From positions 4,640,927 to 4,704,926 of the forward strand of contig CANTUZ010000004.1 of NCBI GenBank assembly GCA_947846985.1: DNA of 64,000 nt, in the 5' to 3' direction. How positions within the stretch are numbered: the first letter of the stretch is position 1; each line of letters opens with the position of its first letter. The DNA is from Fratercula arctica (taxonomy: Eukaryota > Chordata > Aves > Charadriiformes > Alcidae). Positions 38,001 to 52,149 of this stretch are shown here, piece by piece. Both the position numbers and the translations under genes were made by a program. The notes below the pieces were generated by a model that made no database searches, was not told the DNA's origin, and saw nothing but the letters and a program-made list of their open reading frames with translations.

Positions 38001-41000
38001 TCAGAAGACTGTCCTTAGGGATGCGGCCTTCCTCCTTTATGCTGCCCTCGCAGTCATACGTATCATCCAGAATACATATTTACTCTTTCCCACCAAAAAA
38101 ATGTTTTGTTTACTAACATAATCTCTTGATAGATGGATAGTCATGTTGCAGAAAACTTCGCTAAACTAAAAGCTGTCTTCTTTTTCTGTTATTTCTCATG
38201 TGAGAGCTAATGTAAACATTTTTCAGACTGTCCATTAACAGTTAAGCTTTGCTAAAGTTGTGCCTATTCTATTACTTTCTTTTTTTTTTTCTTCCCTAAA
38301 TCAACATCAGAAGAAATACTACTGACATAAACAAAGGTTTTATCCCTTCATATTATGAAAACTCAGGCATACTTACAATTAAAACTAAATAACAATAATT
38401 CATGTCTAAAAACAGTTGTTGTCCTTCCTGCTACTGTAAAAAAGCAAGTGTAAATTTTTCCCCATATGTAGTTTTAATGGCTATTTTCAAATTTTATTTC
38501 CACTGACCACAGATGTGGAATAAACCAACACAGCACAGTAAATAACTGCAGCTGTTTCTCTATAGACAGATTAAAAGTCATGATCATTAGCAATGAACTA
38601 TAATCACCAACAATAAACATTTAATGATAATCATAAAAAGAAACAGGCATTGTGAAGATCAACAAACTTGCGACAGCTCTGCACTAAATTCATTGCTGTG
38701 CATTTAAGACAACAGTATTCCACTGCAGGACAGCAAATAATAAAACATTGACTATATTCCCATTTTGGCTGTTTAAAAAAATACTTTCTGAAGCTAAGCA
38801 CTTTTTTTTTTTTTTGCCTTTTTTTCCTGTACGTTCTCCAATCAGTCACGTTTCCTTGCACAAACATTTAATGTACACCACACTGTCAAAAAAGCAGTGC
38901 AAGTAAAGCAAAACAAGTTCATTTTTAGCACTTTGCCGATTTTGCGACTGGGCAAAACTATGACTAGCACCCTGTTCAGTGGAGTGATTTTGTCCATTTC
39001 TCACCAGAAAGAGCTGTCCTCAATGCAAGAAATTACTTTTCTCCTTTCAATATACAAAATACACGGATCAGATGGGTAGAAGCCGTTTGTTTTTCCCACA
39101 AGATCCTTTTCCTTAAGATCCTTATGTTCCAGAACATTCTGGTGCAAATAACACGAAATTTAAGATTACAGAACTAAGAAGAAATCAGCTGATAGACTTC
39201 CTTTCATATGCAGACTCAGCAGGCCAATTTGTCAAGGACATTTTCATGGTGGTATGGTGCTTGGCATTAGTATGTATCTGTAAAATTCCAGCAGAGCAAA
39301 TAGCTGGAATAAGCGTCAAGAAAACTCAGTTATCTGCTGTACTAATAACCACAAGGCTATACACATCATGCTGAGAAAACATCCATAAGGAGCGATGTCA
39401 TTACCTTAGAATTTCAGGTTGACTTGATGAGCTGTTTATTCCAATTAACACAGAAGGAAATTGCTGGGTAACTACCACCTTCATTTAGGAAGTCTCTCTA
39501 ATGTTCAGCTTATGATGAGTTCTGCAATGTACTTTTTTTGAGGATCGCAACATTTAAAGCAATATTAAAATCACATATGGCGGCTACAAATTTAATCTCA
39601 TGCTGTAATCCACAGATAGAAATAGCTAAGGAACTTTCACACAACCAACAGAAAAAATAAACTACTTGATACTGCCTCTGATCAGAGCATAAGTTAAATT
39701 TTCATTTTACGAAAGGCTACCATTCCTCAAGATCTTTTTTTTATTATTATTATTCCTTAAACAACAAAAGAAAGCAGTCAGTTCATCCTTTTAGCTACTG
39801 GAATTCAAATCTGCTATCCTTCTACAGAATGTACCGCCAAGCTGTAGACTCTGACCTTAACAAAAATAACAGACGGGGGGAAAGCTAGGAGTGCAGTGTG
39901 AATGGATGCCATGTTGCTCCTCGACATCTAAATACAATTACGCTAAAATCTGGGATAATGTAAGATGATTTTAGTACGTATTGCCTCTGTGCTATCAAGC
40001 TGTAAGAGTCAATTTCTATTTTGTATAAAGAAGTGGCAACTAAAGGGTTCAGGAACCACTTCAGTGACATGCAGCTGACAGGCCTGTCCCCAGAGCATGG
40101 CTGAGTCTGGGTGATTCGAGAAGTATATAGATTTTGGAAAGCTTTCAAAATCTATAAATATTAGGTATTCACCTTATCAATAACCCTAACCAAACTTGTT
40201 CATCATCCTACTAACACTGCAATTAATATCAGAATATATTTACATATTGTTGACTACAAACAAACAAAAAAGGTGTATATGCTCAAATAGCTCATAAGAA
40301 AAACTTCCTCTATGAAAATTCTATTTAAATGCTGGAAGTCTATATCACCAGTTACACTGCAGTTAAGTGAATGAGCAAAATACTATAATAATGGTGTATT
40401 TTTGCAAATAGCACAAAATGATAACGTCTGTCCTTTTTAATACTTGTTTTTCTAAGGATTAACAAAACCAGAAGTATATATCGTGCATAACACATTAAAT
40501 CATTTCAACTACTATAAATTAATATCATTTTGTGTGGAGAAAGACAGACGTATTTTCACAGGATATAGTGTTAGAAAAGAAACCTAATCCTTGTTTTCAA
40601 TGAAGTAATATAGTAGAACACTCATTTATTCATCTACTTTGTGCTACTGGTTCTTTCTTCTATTTGAAATTTTGAAAAATATTCCCTAGAATTTCAAAAA
40701 TATTCCCGAGAAAAAGGTTGCTGCGTGCCAAGAAGCAAAGCAGGCGTGGTTGAATGCTTTAATTCCACACGCTTACAAGCTGAACCTTGATCAAATTAAG
40801 ATGTGGAAGTCAATATTCTTTGTAAAGGGAAGATGTAAATAACTAAACCCTTAGCACATGAGAAAAGTTCATAGAGAAATTAAAAGTCCATATTGAAGCA
40901 AGAGAGGTAGAAGAAATCATTTTAATCAATAGGTAGAAAAGCTCAGATCAGAATAGCGACCACTTTTTCTCAACAGTAACATCCATTGAAACAGTGTGAA

Positions 41001-44000
41001 GGTGGAATGAGGTCAAGCCTCCTCCAAATGAAAAAGCCCTATCTGATCTAGTTTACATAGCCATCTACAGTTATCATTTACATTTTTGAAAACAGTATCC
41101 AAAGCTATGAATCCTAAACTTTCAGCAGACCGATGCATTCTCTTTTTCTAATGATTTCCCATTATTTTTCCTACTCATTTTAGACAGAATTACTACAGCT
41201 TTACAAATTGGAAAGTAGAGAAGAACCAAATGAAGGGCTGGTTTCTTTTCCCCTTTTCTTCACAGTATGTTCAGTCTTACCTCACAGAGCTCAATATCAG
41301 ATCTACATTAATACATGTAAACAATAAGGTACAATATAGATTCCTTTTGAATAATCCAACTACACCTAGTACTATTCTCCACATTTAATCCTTCTGTCTG
41401 TACGACGACCCTGGAATTTTCATGGGAAGGTGATGAACCTTTCCTTGTTCTTGAAAAGTAAAGACAGTAACTCTGCATCGGTTTCTTAAATGTACACAAT
41501 GTCTGCAACTGAAAAAGGGAAGTCATCTTTTTGTCACTCCTAAATGAAAACCCACCTCTCTAAGTAACCACAGAACACCACTGGGCTCGAGGTGAAGGGG
41601 GTTCAAGAAGTTTTCACCAGCTGTGGCACTCTCAGCACCACGCATTGTCAGAATTCTCTTTTTACACAGTTCGGAAATACCATCAGTGAAAACTGAAGTT
41701 TTTCTTTGAAAAGGAATCCAAGAAATACGTTCTTGAACTGGATTCTTTTTAAGTGGATCAAAGCCAGAGCAAGCAAAACACAGACAGTACATCTCTTAAA
41801 GTGCATTCAGGGCATTGTTCAGGATGTTAACCCAAAACACAAATCCAGAAACGCATCTTTTGTATTTCTGGCCTTGCACTGTCATGTATGAGCTAGAGTA
41901 CGCTGTTCTCCTGAAAGCGGCACTGAGTAAACTAGCTATTTTAGTCCTCATTTGCTTTTTCATCTCCATGTAACAAAGTGAACAGTGAGAAACGCATCAG
42001 GGAATTCATCATTCAGTCAGAACTGCTTCACAACTGCAACCTGTAATTCACTTCCTCACATTAGACCTGAATGCTGATGCTTATGCAAAATAAGGAGTAT
42101 CAAAGGTAAGCAGTGTAATTAGGTATATCTTAGTAATACATGTGAGGAAACACGTTTATACTTACCCTGTGTTTTGAAAGGAGAAAAAAGAACAGAAGAG
42201 AAACAAGTGTGTAAAGTTTATAGGGAGAAACAAAAAACTGCACTTTCAGAATGTTTTATCTTAAATTTTAAAATAAAGGCAATGACATTTACTCATGTCT
42301 GAAATATAGGAGGAAACATTTCAGTGTAAATAAAAGAACTGGACACAGAGAAACAACTGCATTAATGGAGATCATCTGGAACCTGGATGGCCCGCGAGCA
42401 CAGGGAAGTGATTCACATCAAAGTTTTGAATCTAACCTCGGGTAGAAATTACTACAGTGTTTTTGTGACTTACGAATTTACATCTGAAAAACCACTACAT
42501 TAGAGCATCTTCTAGGGATGTGGGCCTCATGCAAAAGTTATATCACAGAGCTACTTTCTTGTTGCCCCTAGATACAGCTGTTCTCCTTCCAGACAACGAC
42601 AGGTTTAAATCGCAGCACACGCTGACCAGAATTTTCTGAATAAAGCAGGGACATTATTACAGCTGAAGGGCTGTCTCACTGCCCCATATCAGGACATACT
42701 ACAAAGCAAAATTCCAAGATGATGAATAATCGTTTTCTAATTAAAAGATTAGGACACTTGGGTACACAAACACCATCTCCTCCTATAATGCCTTAATGGT
42801 CTTAATTCCGTTCATATCATCCACATATCAGAAGCAGTTAACACCTAGATTCCTTATAATCATGCTCGAAGAAGAGTTAAAGCAGAAGAGCTACTAGGTG
42901 GAATCATTACCTTTTCTAGCTGGTGGCTTCATACCTAGTTTGTATCACCATCACGTTCTTTAATTTGTGCGGATAAATAAAACTATTTCATCTTAACATC
43001 CAATTACACGTAATATTTATGAGCACATTTCCAAACACTCTAGGAATCTGATGTCAGCAATTTCAGAATACTGACTGAGAAAAGCTTTTATCACTTTATG
43101 AGATTAAATGTTACATATAAGTGAAGGTCAGCAAATGGAGAAAAAGAAAGTTTCTGTGTTCAAGTGCACATGGCAAATAGAAACTCACGGTTGAGTGTAT
43201 ATTTGGGCAACACATCTCAGAACTCCAGATAATGGTGAGACATCTCTATTTTTGGGAAGTGTTATGTTTAATTTTAAAATGGTACAATAGAAGAAAATAG
43301 CTTACATAATTCTTTTATGAGGGATTAGGGATTTTACATAATGCCATGTAAGTGATTTTGTGCAATGACTACTTTCACAAGTTCTTACGCACATTTCACA
43401 GGTTCTTATGCACCTACCCACACAACATACACACCCCGACAACAGAGCTTTTGAAACTTTCTGCAGTAAGATATGTTAGTCATGTCTGAATATTGTTCAC
43501 CTTGCACCTTCAACAAAATTAACTTTAACATGAGCAGGAAGACAAAGGAACAAGATCACGGGACAGGTATGCACTGAATTACAGACATCCTATTACATGG
43601 TAAATTACGCATTCACTTTTGTCCACTGTAAAACGTCTTAGAAAGACATCAAATCAAATAGAAAAGAAGCACAATGCCAGAAAAAGGTGACCCTCAGAAG
43701 CAGCATTTTCAGTTACGAAGCTGGAATGTCACAATAAAGGAAGGACATCACTCAAGCTGCCTTCATCTTCAAAATCATCAACAGTTTCCCATACCGATTA
43801 GTATTCCCTCATTACCTGTCACGCATGGGTCTCGGCACAAATCTCGTCCTTGGTCTTTTACTTTCAAAGGCACAAAGGCCAGCTCCATTCAGCTCCTAGC
43901 CAAAGTCAATGAAACTCAGGCACAGAACAGCCATTTGTGTGTGTGAAAAATTTCATTCTTCTTTTACACTCCATTCTGTTAAACCACTTCCATTTTATGT

Positions 44001-46720
44001 CAGCAGGAATAAAAAAAACATTTGAATGACTGTCAATTCTAATGCATTTCTGCATTCTAAATAAGTTTTTGAGGTTGTTGTTCTTAAGATGACTTGAATG
44101 CATGCACATGAACTGCTTTGAGATTTGGGAAAAGTCAGTTGAATTTTACGCCCAGGATCTTCTAAATCAGTCATCAGTGCCCAAGTACTGCTCTTACTGA
44201 ACAAGCAGAAAAATTTTAACCACAGATTTTGATGAAAGCGGAATTAACCCAATAGACAGCACTTACAGAAATACAGATCTCTATCTAAGGTTTGCCTTTA
44301 GAGAGTGAGGATGACAGTTATTCACATCCATGAAGGTTTATAATTCATTAAATTCTCATGGAAATTATGAGATCAGGATTAACCTCTTATTGAAATTGTC
44401 CAAATCCAAAAGAATTGAGAAGGTGATGTAATCATGCTGCAGAAGTATTTTCCCTTTTTAGGAAATAGGATACAGCCATATTCAGTGATGTGCTAAAGGA
44501 AATGGACAAACTACATTCACATTACAGCATGGTACTGTTAACAACATTTCTAATAATCATCAGTATTTCTCACAGTGGAAATGAGAGGATGAAATGAACA
44601 AAGTTAAAAATACTATATAATAACTGGTATCCTCATGCATATATGACCTGTGATACCTCTAATTCAGAGAGATGTACCCTGAGTCTTCTACAGCCCCTGT
44701 AAATACTATAAACATTAGGAAACCCCTGGTGAAGCTTTATCAAAACTTTCTTCAGCTATTTAAAACCTTTGGTATTAAATCTGGCCATTGCTACTGGCCT
44801 CAAATATTGATCCTGTATCTGATGGCTAGGATTCTCACCTAGGGTGTAAAGACCAAAAACTAGGTTTTTAGAAAACTCAAAAACAGCGGGGGTGTTTGTT
44901 CGTGGTACTGCCTGTGAATGTGAATGACTGTGCTTGCCATATACCTGCTCTCTGGTAGTAATTTTCAGATCTCACCAAGCCAGCGGGAATATCTCTAGAA
45001 GCAACAGACCCAAGAGGCGTGAGAGAAAAAGAAAGACTGTAAAAACCACCTGGTACTCTTAGTTCATTGAGACCTGCCCTGTTACGAACAGTGCTCATCC
45101 GCTGTTTCATATGTGCCCTCAAACCTTACTACATTGGTTTACACTTCCAATAGACATCAGAGTGGAAGTCAACAACGAGGGGTGGGATAATTGGAGGAAA
45201 ACAACAATAGTATTGACTCATAAAGAATTACTGAAATATGGAGGACCTAAAGAAGCTGAAAAATACACCTTGCTATCTACTGCAATTTCCATAGTGAGGC
45301 TTCGAAATAGAGACTGTAATTTATATCTTCAAAAATTGTAAATTTTCTAGATGTGAAATCCTCTGCCTCCCTCTTTAGAGGAATTAACTGAGGCATGCAT
45401 CTTACTAACATGTTTATAACGTGGCCTTTCATTGTTTACATTTTTCTTGCCATCAAACATATTGGTTACATAAATATCTAAACTAATGTATCTTTTTCCC
45501 ACCATTTGTAAACTGCTACAAAGAGAAATTGCTTTTTTCTGTGCTAATTGCTGAGACCATATGTTACTAGGAATAGGACGAGTATTGAGTACGATTTTTA
45601 CACTGCATGCAAAGTGAAGAATGCATCTAAACAGTAAACCCTGGATCCTAGCCCTGAAATCCTATTTTATACTAATTTCTTTGGCTTTGGGAAGACATTA
45701 AGACAGCCTGTAGCTTACTAGCAATAAAATATTGACATTGACAATCCTGGTATGAGCAGATGTTCTGCAGATGCAAAGGAAGATTTAGAACGTTGTCTGG
45801 ACAAGCAGCCTGAAAATTACTCTCACAGATGAATAAGCATCAATACAAAACACACTGTTGCAAGCCTTGTATTTCTGTACAACAGATAATGAAAAACCAT
45901 CTGTCCTTTGTAGTAATTTGCCAAGAAGTCAGCCTAGCATACCATTTTACTATCTGTATTTAAGATATCCTACTAATAAACAGTATTTCTTAACCGTTTT
46001 CACTCTGCTTGCACATACTGAGTAAAAACTCATTGTGTACTTCACCTCTGTTAAGGTCAGTCATGCAGATAACAAGCAGCTTACACCTTGCAAGTATAAC
46101 TGTGCTTATCTTTTGGATTTGGAGAAGAAATAGAGCTTTAAATGCAAAATTAATGCTAACCTTTTGTTCTGCAGGAATTCCTCCTGTATTTAAGCATTTG
46201 ATGAGCTAGGCACTTAAACTACCAGGCAGAAAAAGGAAAGTATTATCTAAAGAAGTATTTTTGAAACTAAAAAACCCCATAAATGCTAGTCAACATTTTG
46301 AATTTCCTTATCTTTAGAAAGTTATGACTCTTGAATTAATATTTGCCTAATCAGCCAAACAGGTAATAGTCAGGTTTTTGATAGGTTTTGCATACATCAC
46401 TTTTAGTGGTTAACTCATTTTGGCCTCCTTCCACAGAAAAAAAACCAATTGTTTGATATTTTAACACAATGTTTCTATGGACCTTTTATGATCAACATCT
46501 AGTGCTCTCAACATCCGGCTCTACTCTTAATAGTCTTTCAAGTGTCAAAAGCCAATGGCTATTAAGAGATATATTGTACTCAGTACTATTAGTCCAACAA
46601 ATAATATCAAGAATACGTTTGCCATTAAAACTCACACAATAAAATATTTTAAGTGAACACATCTCAGTATCAGGAGAACCACTTGTTGATGATGAAAAAT
46701 ACACAATGGCACAGTACTCG
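32079..46720. other. Gene-poor stretch
   Basis: No supportable gene is visible. Minus-strand exon-like segments occur at 43895-43816 (80 bp; donor CAG|GTAATG; open peptide including CAFESKRPRTRFVPRP). Tiny ones lie near 41276-41305 and 35600-35625. Their phases can be made to fit upstream of the 20-30 kb chain, but the segments are too short to trust. Simple sequence includes T runs near 38280-38290 and 38803-38815. A pyrimidine tract followed almost directly by a strong donor on minus lies at 42157-42215. Confidence 0.55.
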
Positions 46721-46724
46721 TATG

Positions 46725-46815
46725 TCGCATTATGCAAATGAATGCATCAAAGGTCAAAGCTTATCTCAGTCTCATAATAATGTAATCTGCAGAGAATAAT
46801 TAATTTACAGCATGC
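46725..46815. promoter_or_regulatory. Dense transcription-factor motif cluster (enhancer-like)
   Basis: Within 35 bp lie a perfect POU octamer ATGCAAAT (46732-46739), a TCF/LEF core ATCAAAGG (46746-46753), an overlapping nuclear-receptor direct-repeat-like CAAAGGTCAAAG (46748-46759) and a GATA site TTATCT (46761-46766). TAATTAAT homeodomain cores follow just past 46797. Each motif alone is common; this close spacing is what marks conserved developmental enhancers. Conservation cannot be seen from one sequence, so the call is an inference. Confidence 0.3.
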
Positions 46816-46819
46816 TTTC

Positions 46820-49800
46820 TTATACTGTGCACCACAACATTACAAGCCATTTTCTTCAGGAATTTTCTTTCATGTTACAGAGAGAAATCATAGCAAAGGT
46901 TTTCAGTTTCCTGTTCTGGGACTGGGTGAAGGGGAGGGAATAGTTCTTTAATTTATAATAGTCTAATAGTAAGACCAACATAAAATTTATCATAAAAAAA
47001 ATACCGGACCTTTAATTGCTTAAAATGCTGTTAAGTTTTGGTATTTGGGAATGAGACTTCCCATGCCCAATAGCTGCCTTACAGCAGCAAAAGCGTTTGA
47101 ACGATTTCCACAAATCAAGCAGTACTTTAAGGATTCAATTATACTACACTGTTCCCTACACAGGATAAACATTTGGGATTGTTACATGTTTGTGAACTAG
47201 TGAAGACCAGTGCTGTGGATCTGAAGTGTCATCCGTCACAGACAGGTTATAGAACCAGCAGCATAAAAAGCCAGGATGCTAACCTGTGTCCAGTGCGCTG
47301 CTGGGAAGTTGGGAAACCAGTGCTCCCTGAATTCTGGTTCTGTCACTGTAGATCCAACCTTCTCCACCTACTGGCACTGTTATATTTTCCTCTACCTGCC
47401 AAAAAGAGTAACAGAAAACTATCTTTCAAGAGCCGACATTCATAGCAGCCCATGCAAATGTACAAAAGGCTTTTTGAAATTCCATTCAAACTCTCGGCAC
47501 TCATGCCGTATCTGTTCTGTACAGTCATGTAAAACTGAATTCAAGCTTATAGACCTTTCCAGGTCTGCTTCCATACTATGGAATCGCAGTTATAGCTGTA
47601 GTAAATCTTCCAAATTACATGATCATCTGTGCCAGTGCTGAAGCACCAGGTGTCCTCCATGGTATATGAGGATTTTGTTGCACTGAATTTCGGATTGTGC
47701 ATTATGCATGTGTTTCACAGATTAGCCCTAAATAACACACTGTATTATGTCTTTAAAGAACTGACCGACGCAGTAGTTTTGCAATTGAAAGGTACAATCT
47801 CTTTGTAATGAAAGGAAATAACAAGATGGAAGGTAAATTGCATCACATAGCCACTTCCTCTGCTCCTGCAGCTCACCGAATCACAAGATGCAAAGCTTTC
47901 CTATAACCTGTAGCAAAGGCTAACAGGGCATTCTCCTTAACACGACTGACAACTGGTAAGAGTTATCCTGCATGTTAGGCTGACTTTGAGACAGAACACC
48001 TCTTCTCTATGCTTTTTTTTGAATGGTGTCGAGAACATGCAACCTAATATCGAGGAAAATACTACTCCTGGTTCTGTAGCTTCCTTATTGCCAGTAATTC
48101 ACGTTAGGGTAAAATCCTAGCCTTTAAACCAATACAGATTTTAGTGTTATTTTTAATGGGCTAAAAAATTCTTACATTTCATATACAAATTTACCAAAGG
48201 TGACAATAGCAAATGAAAGATAATAGGACGAATACACTATATACTACCAACACTATATATTACACTATATATATACACTATATATTACCAACAGAATTAA
48301 TATTACTGAAAATGTATAAAAGCTGTAACACACATTACGATTAAATTACTGTCAGCCCAAAATCACATAGCAATTTTTCCCCCCCCAATTACACCGGAAT
48401 GCTTTCATCATAAAACCGAGGATCACAATACGTTACATGGCAACAACTGCTTAATATAGATCACTTGAGTTCTAGTTTGAAAGCACTTATACACATGCTT
48501 AACTTTTGAGATGTGAATAGTTTTATTAACTATATGAAGAGATCATCGGTTGCACAAATATCTAAATAATTGATACTGTATCTCTTAATTAGTCCAGATT
48601 TCAAGAACTTCCTAAAATGCTTCAATGCTTTCTTTAGGACCTCCTTCACATTACAAGTCTTTTTCTTCACTAGTCTGTTCCTATAATGTTTTAATTGGGG
48701 CCAGTCCTGCTATTTTCTTGGGTCCTAAGTTTTCTCTTGAAAGAAGTTATCCCTATTTGCCTGCTGTGTTGGAGCACTTGCCATATATTATAAGCTAACT
48801 CCTACATTTCAGCTGTATTCGTGCCAGAAGGAATCTGAACTCATTCTGCTTGAAACAATGCAGATGACTTACAAATATTCTACGAATGGATCAAAACGTT
48901 GTATTTTCCACGTGAAATTACTTGCTCAGAGTAGCATGAACCACTTCATAATGGCCATGTTTGATTTCTGCATGGTTAACTTGTCCAGATAGCCTCTAGA
49001 TTGTTCAATTTCCTGCTATTCATAGGTGTAGTTCTCCAAAACACTACCTTGAAACAAGCAGCAATTCAGCATTGCATTTTGCTGCAGGGCCCACTTCAGG
49101 AAGACAAATATTTTCAAGTAGCCATGAAATTAACACACATACTTCTTGTGGCTTCTTTTTGCCTCTACTTTTGATTTAAAATATTATTGGAACATCGCTA
49201 ATCAAATGCACTAGTGAGAGCTGTGACACTGTGACTTGCCCTTTTTCATCTTAATATATGCTGGATAGAGTCCTAAAATATTTTAAAAGCAATGATAAAT
49301 TCAAGAATCAGATGCAGATTGATTAAACCTTGTAGAAAGCTCAGAGCAGCCATAACCACTAACACATACTCTTTGTCTCCCCTAGAAATTAATGTTGCCA
49401 CCAGGCCTTGCAGGAGCATTTCTACTAACATGAAGCCATGGAAAACAACTCTCTTGTGCTTTTTAGTTGCCTTTTATGTGAGAAATTTGCACAGAGGCAA
49501 GCACTTCTCCTGTCCCTAGAAGTCATCTGTTAGAATGACCCCAACTGTTCATCACAAGTTGCAGAACTACACCAGCCGTTGCAGTAGCAATGTCAAACTA
49601 CCCTATATGCAGTTGTCAGTTATGCCAGTTACCTTTATACACTCAAAATTAAACACTGGCAATTCCACGGGAAGGTGAGAACACTGTAGAGTAGTTAATG
49701 TTGACAGTAGTTGCTAAAAGGTCCATTTGGAGACATTCATTAGTTGTTTTGCTGTAACGGACAGTCATTGTTATTGGCAGCAGAAACTGGCAAAAAGCAC

Positions 49801-51715
49801 TGTTATTGTCAGAAAGCATTAAAAGAGTGTCATTTGTCAATATGTACCCTTCTAAAGAGCAGCAGGCTAAGAGAACTCCATCTTTAAAGTTAAATGGGAA
49901 AAAAATAGCATGAATACCCTGATGTGTTTTTATCTGGTCCAGTTTGGGACTAGCCTATATGAGCTGCCATTAGTCATTAAGCTGGGAAGATAGGTGACAA
50001 CTGAAAAGAAAGTAACTCCTAAGTACCTCAAGTAACCAACCAAAAGTCTCTTTAAGAAGTAATAATCAGAGTCGGTTCAATGCATAAGTAACACAGGCAG
50101 CAGTCTACAGCAGCAGCGAGACATGGATGTCATCCCTTCGCCTGCTCTGTGCATCTCCTGATACTGTCACAGAAAGAGAGGACATGGATAAGAAGCGCTG
50201 CCAGGGAAGAAAAGACGTACAACTCTTTGCAATACTGACCCAACGATGCTAGGGGCAACAAGAATAGAAAGGTTTCTTTTTTTAAGCCTTCTCCATTCTC
50301 CCACTCCTACTTAGGGAGAAAGTGCAGATGTAGGCACCAGCCCTCCATCTCAAACTCTTCCTGGCAGCTTGGAAAGTAAGTAGATGCCATTGAACAACTA
50401 TGGCAAGGTCTGTGGCTCCCAGGTTTGTGACAAGCTCAGAACAGCACTCCTGTGTCTCAGAGGTGGACTCCGCTGACCACTCCTGACAGTCCCAAAGCAG
50501 TGTTTTAAAATATGAACTATCTCAGTAAACTTGTTCAATAAAATTATCAATTGTTCCTTCTCACAAAGAAAATTAACTGGTATTTTGCCAAAAACATCAA
50601 AATTTGTAAGTTAATCACCAGGTGATGACTGCAGCAAAAGAAGACAGTTTGTGCTCTTGAATTTAACTCTTGGCCTTACTACTCCTCCTTTACACAGGCT
50701 GTGCAAATATCATGAAAATCAGTCCTTAGGTTCTTTAGGGACTCTGTATCAGCCCACTATCCTCTCCATCTGGAAGCATAAAAACAGAAGAACAAGCAGA
50801 AGGATTTTATCCTAAATTTCAGATTCTATGATTCTGCTGTGAATTCTTCCAGCTCAGAGTCTCTGCTTACCTATCCACCTATCAGTTAGGCATGTTTAAC
50901 ACAAACTCTATTTCTAAACACAGATAATGAATACTTATAAAAATCTTTACTATCTAAATGAAGTTATGTGGGTTTTGCCTGCGTTGGTGAGAAAAAAAAA
51001 ATATATATTAAGATTCAATATCCCTTTTTTTGGTTCCAAATACTTGAGCAAATGCTAACCACAGCACAGCTGAGTTCAGACACAGAAAGCAGAAGAGAAG
51101 GACAAATCCAAGTTGCATCTCTTTGTTATTTTCCTTTAAGGCATTCCAATAATGGAATTAATGCACATTTTTTCAGGCTGTCGAGTTACATTAAAAGCAT
51201 TATAAGCTCTCCCCAAACCTACATCCTAATAAATGTCAAGTCTCCAATTATTAGATATTTAAATATTTGTACGGAAACTCTTTAATGATGAGAATACACA
51301 TTGCAGATATGTGTGCTGCTGTACTATTAAAGTGAGATAAATCACTTGGGGCCATTATTCACAGAGCCTTAATAAAGCTGATTTTCTTATCAAATCTCAA
51401 GAAAATTACTTCTTTTTAATATGGGCACAATTGCACTAGTAATTTAGAATTATTATTTAATAACTTACAGAATAAACACAGAAGCACCACTAATTTTTTG
51501 AAGACCTTGTAAGAGCCTGGTAGGAAGCCATTTAACAGCGGCTATTTATTGAACACATATAATTTCATGTTCCTTTTCCAAGTTAAGCAAGGTGACCCAT
51601 CCACCTAGGTGGATTTTATCAGTGGTTAGGATGATGTGCCATCACATGCCAATTTTAGTTCCTACCTACTACCCCTTCTACCTTCCTTCCTTCCGCCAGG
51701 CCTGCAATTCCCTGA
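46820..51715. other. Gene-poor stretch
   Basis: I see no supportable gene. Two overlapping plus-strand frames at 47173-47641 have no recognisable motif. The stretch holds the minisatellite at 48233-48292, a C run near 48380, and an isolated CR1-tail-like TTCTATGATTCTG at about 50824 that is too short to call an element. Confidence 0.6.
48233..48292. repeat. Short TA-rich minisatellite
   Basis: Two almost identical 19-bp copies of TACACTATATAYTACCAAC (48233-48251 and 48274-48292) flank shorter CACTATATA copies. The array is purely direct repeats built on an ACACTATATA core. Confidence 0.85.
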
Positions 51716-51717
51716 TA

Positions 51718-52148
51718 ACAGAATCATAGAATGGTTTGAGCTGGGCTGTCCTGACCCAGGTGCAGGACCTTGAACTTGGCCCTGTTGAACTTCATGAGGT
51801 TTGCACAAGCCTCAAACCTATCAAGGCTCCTCTGGATGGCATCCCTTCCCTCTAGGGATTCAACTGCACTACTCAGCTTGGTGGTGTCTGCAAACATGCC
51901 AAGGGTGCACTCAATCACACTATGTTGTTGATGAAGATATTAAAAGTACTGGTCCCAGTACGGACCCTGGAGGGACACCATTCATTACTGCTTTCTACTT
52001 GGATATTGAGCTATTGACTGTAACTCTGCATATGGCCATCCAGTTAAGTCCTTATTCATCTAACAGTCCATCCACCAGACCCGTATTTCTTCAGTTTAGC
52101 AACAACAATGTTGTAGGGGACTGTATCAAAGGCCTTAAAGAAGCCTAG
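51718..52148 (-). mobile_element. CR1 LINE, decayed reverse transcriptase C-terminal part
   Basis: In the minus-strand direction from 52148 down, the translation passes through typical CR1 reverse transcriptase motifs in more than one frame. It shows FKAFDTVP, then a degraded GVPPGSVLGPVL box and INNI. It then reads GMFADTTKLSSAVESLEGRD and AIQRSLDRFEACANLMKFN, then KVLHLGQDSP. In active CR1 the catalytic box is FADD; here it reads FADT, so the second metal-binding aspartate is gone. Stops and frameshifts also break the frame. The LHLG-type motif is followed almost at once by the terminal CR1 tail (CATAGAAT in plus orientation), so most of the 3' untranslated part has been deleted. The copy is inert. 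Confidence 0.93.
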
Positions 52149-52149
52149 C

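Noticed and set aside
51724..51918. 64-codon minus-strand frame that could be listed as a small gene
   Set aside because: It is the C-terminal part of a dead CR1 reverse transcriptase, annotated as the mobile element.
51801..52148. 115-codon plus-strand frame
   Set aside because: Antisense shadow of the same CR1 copy.
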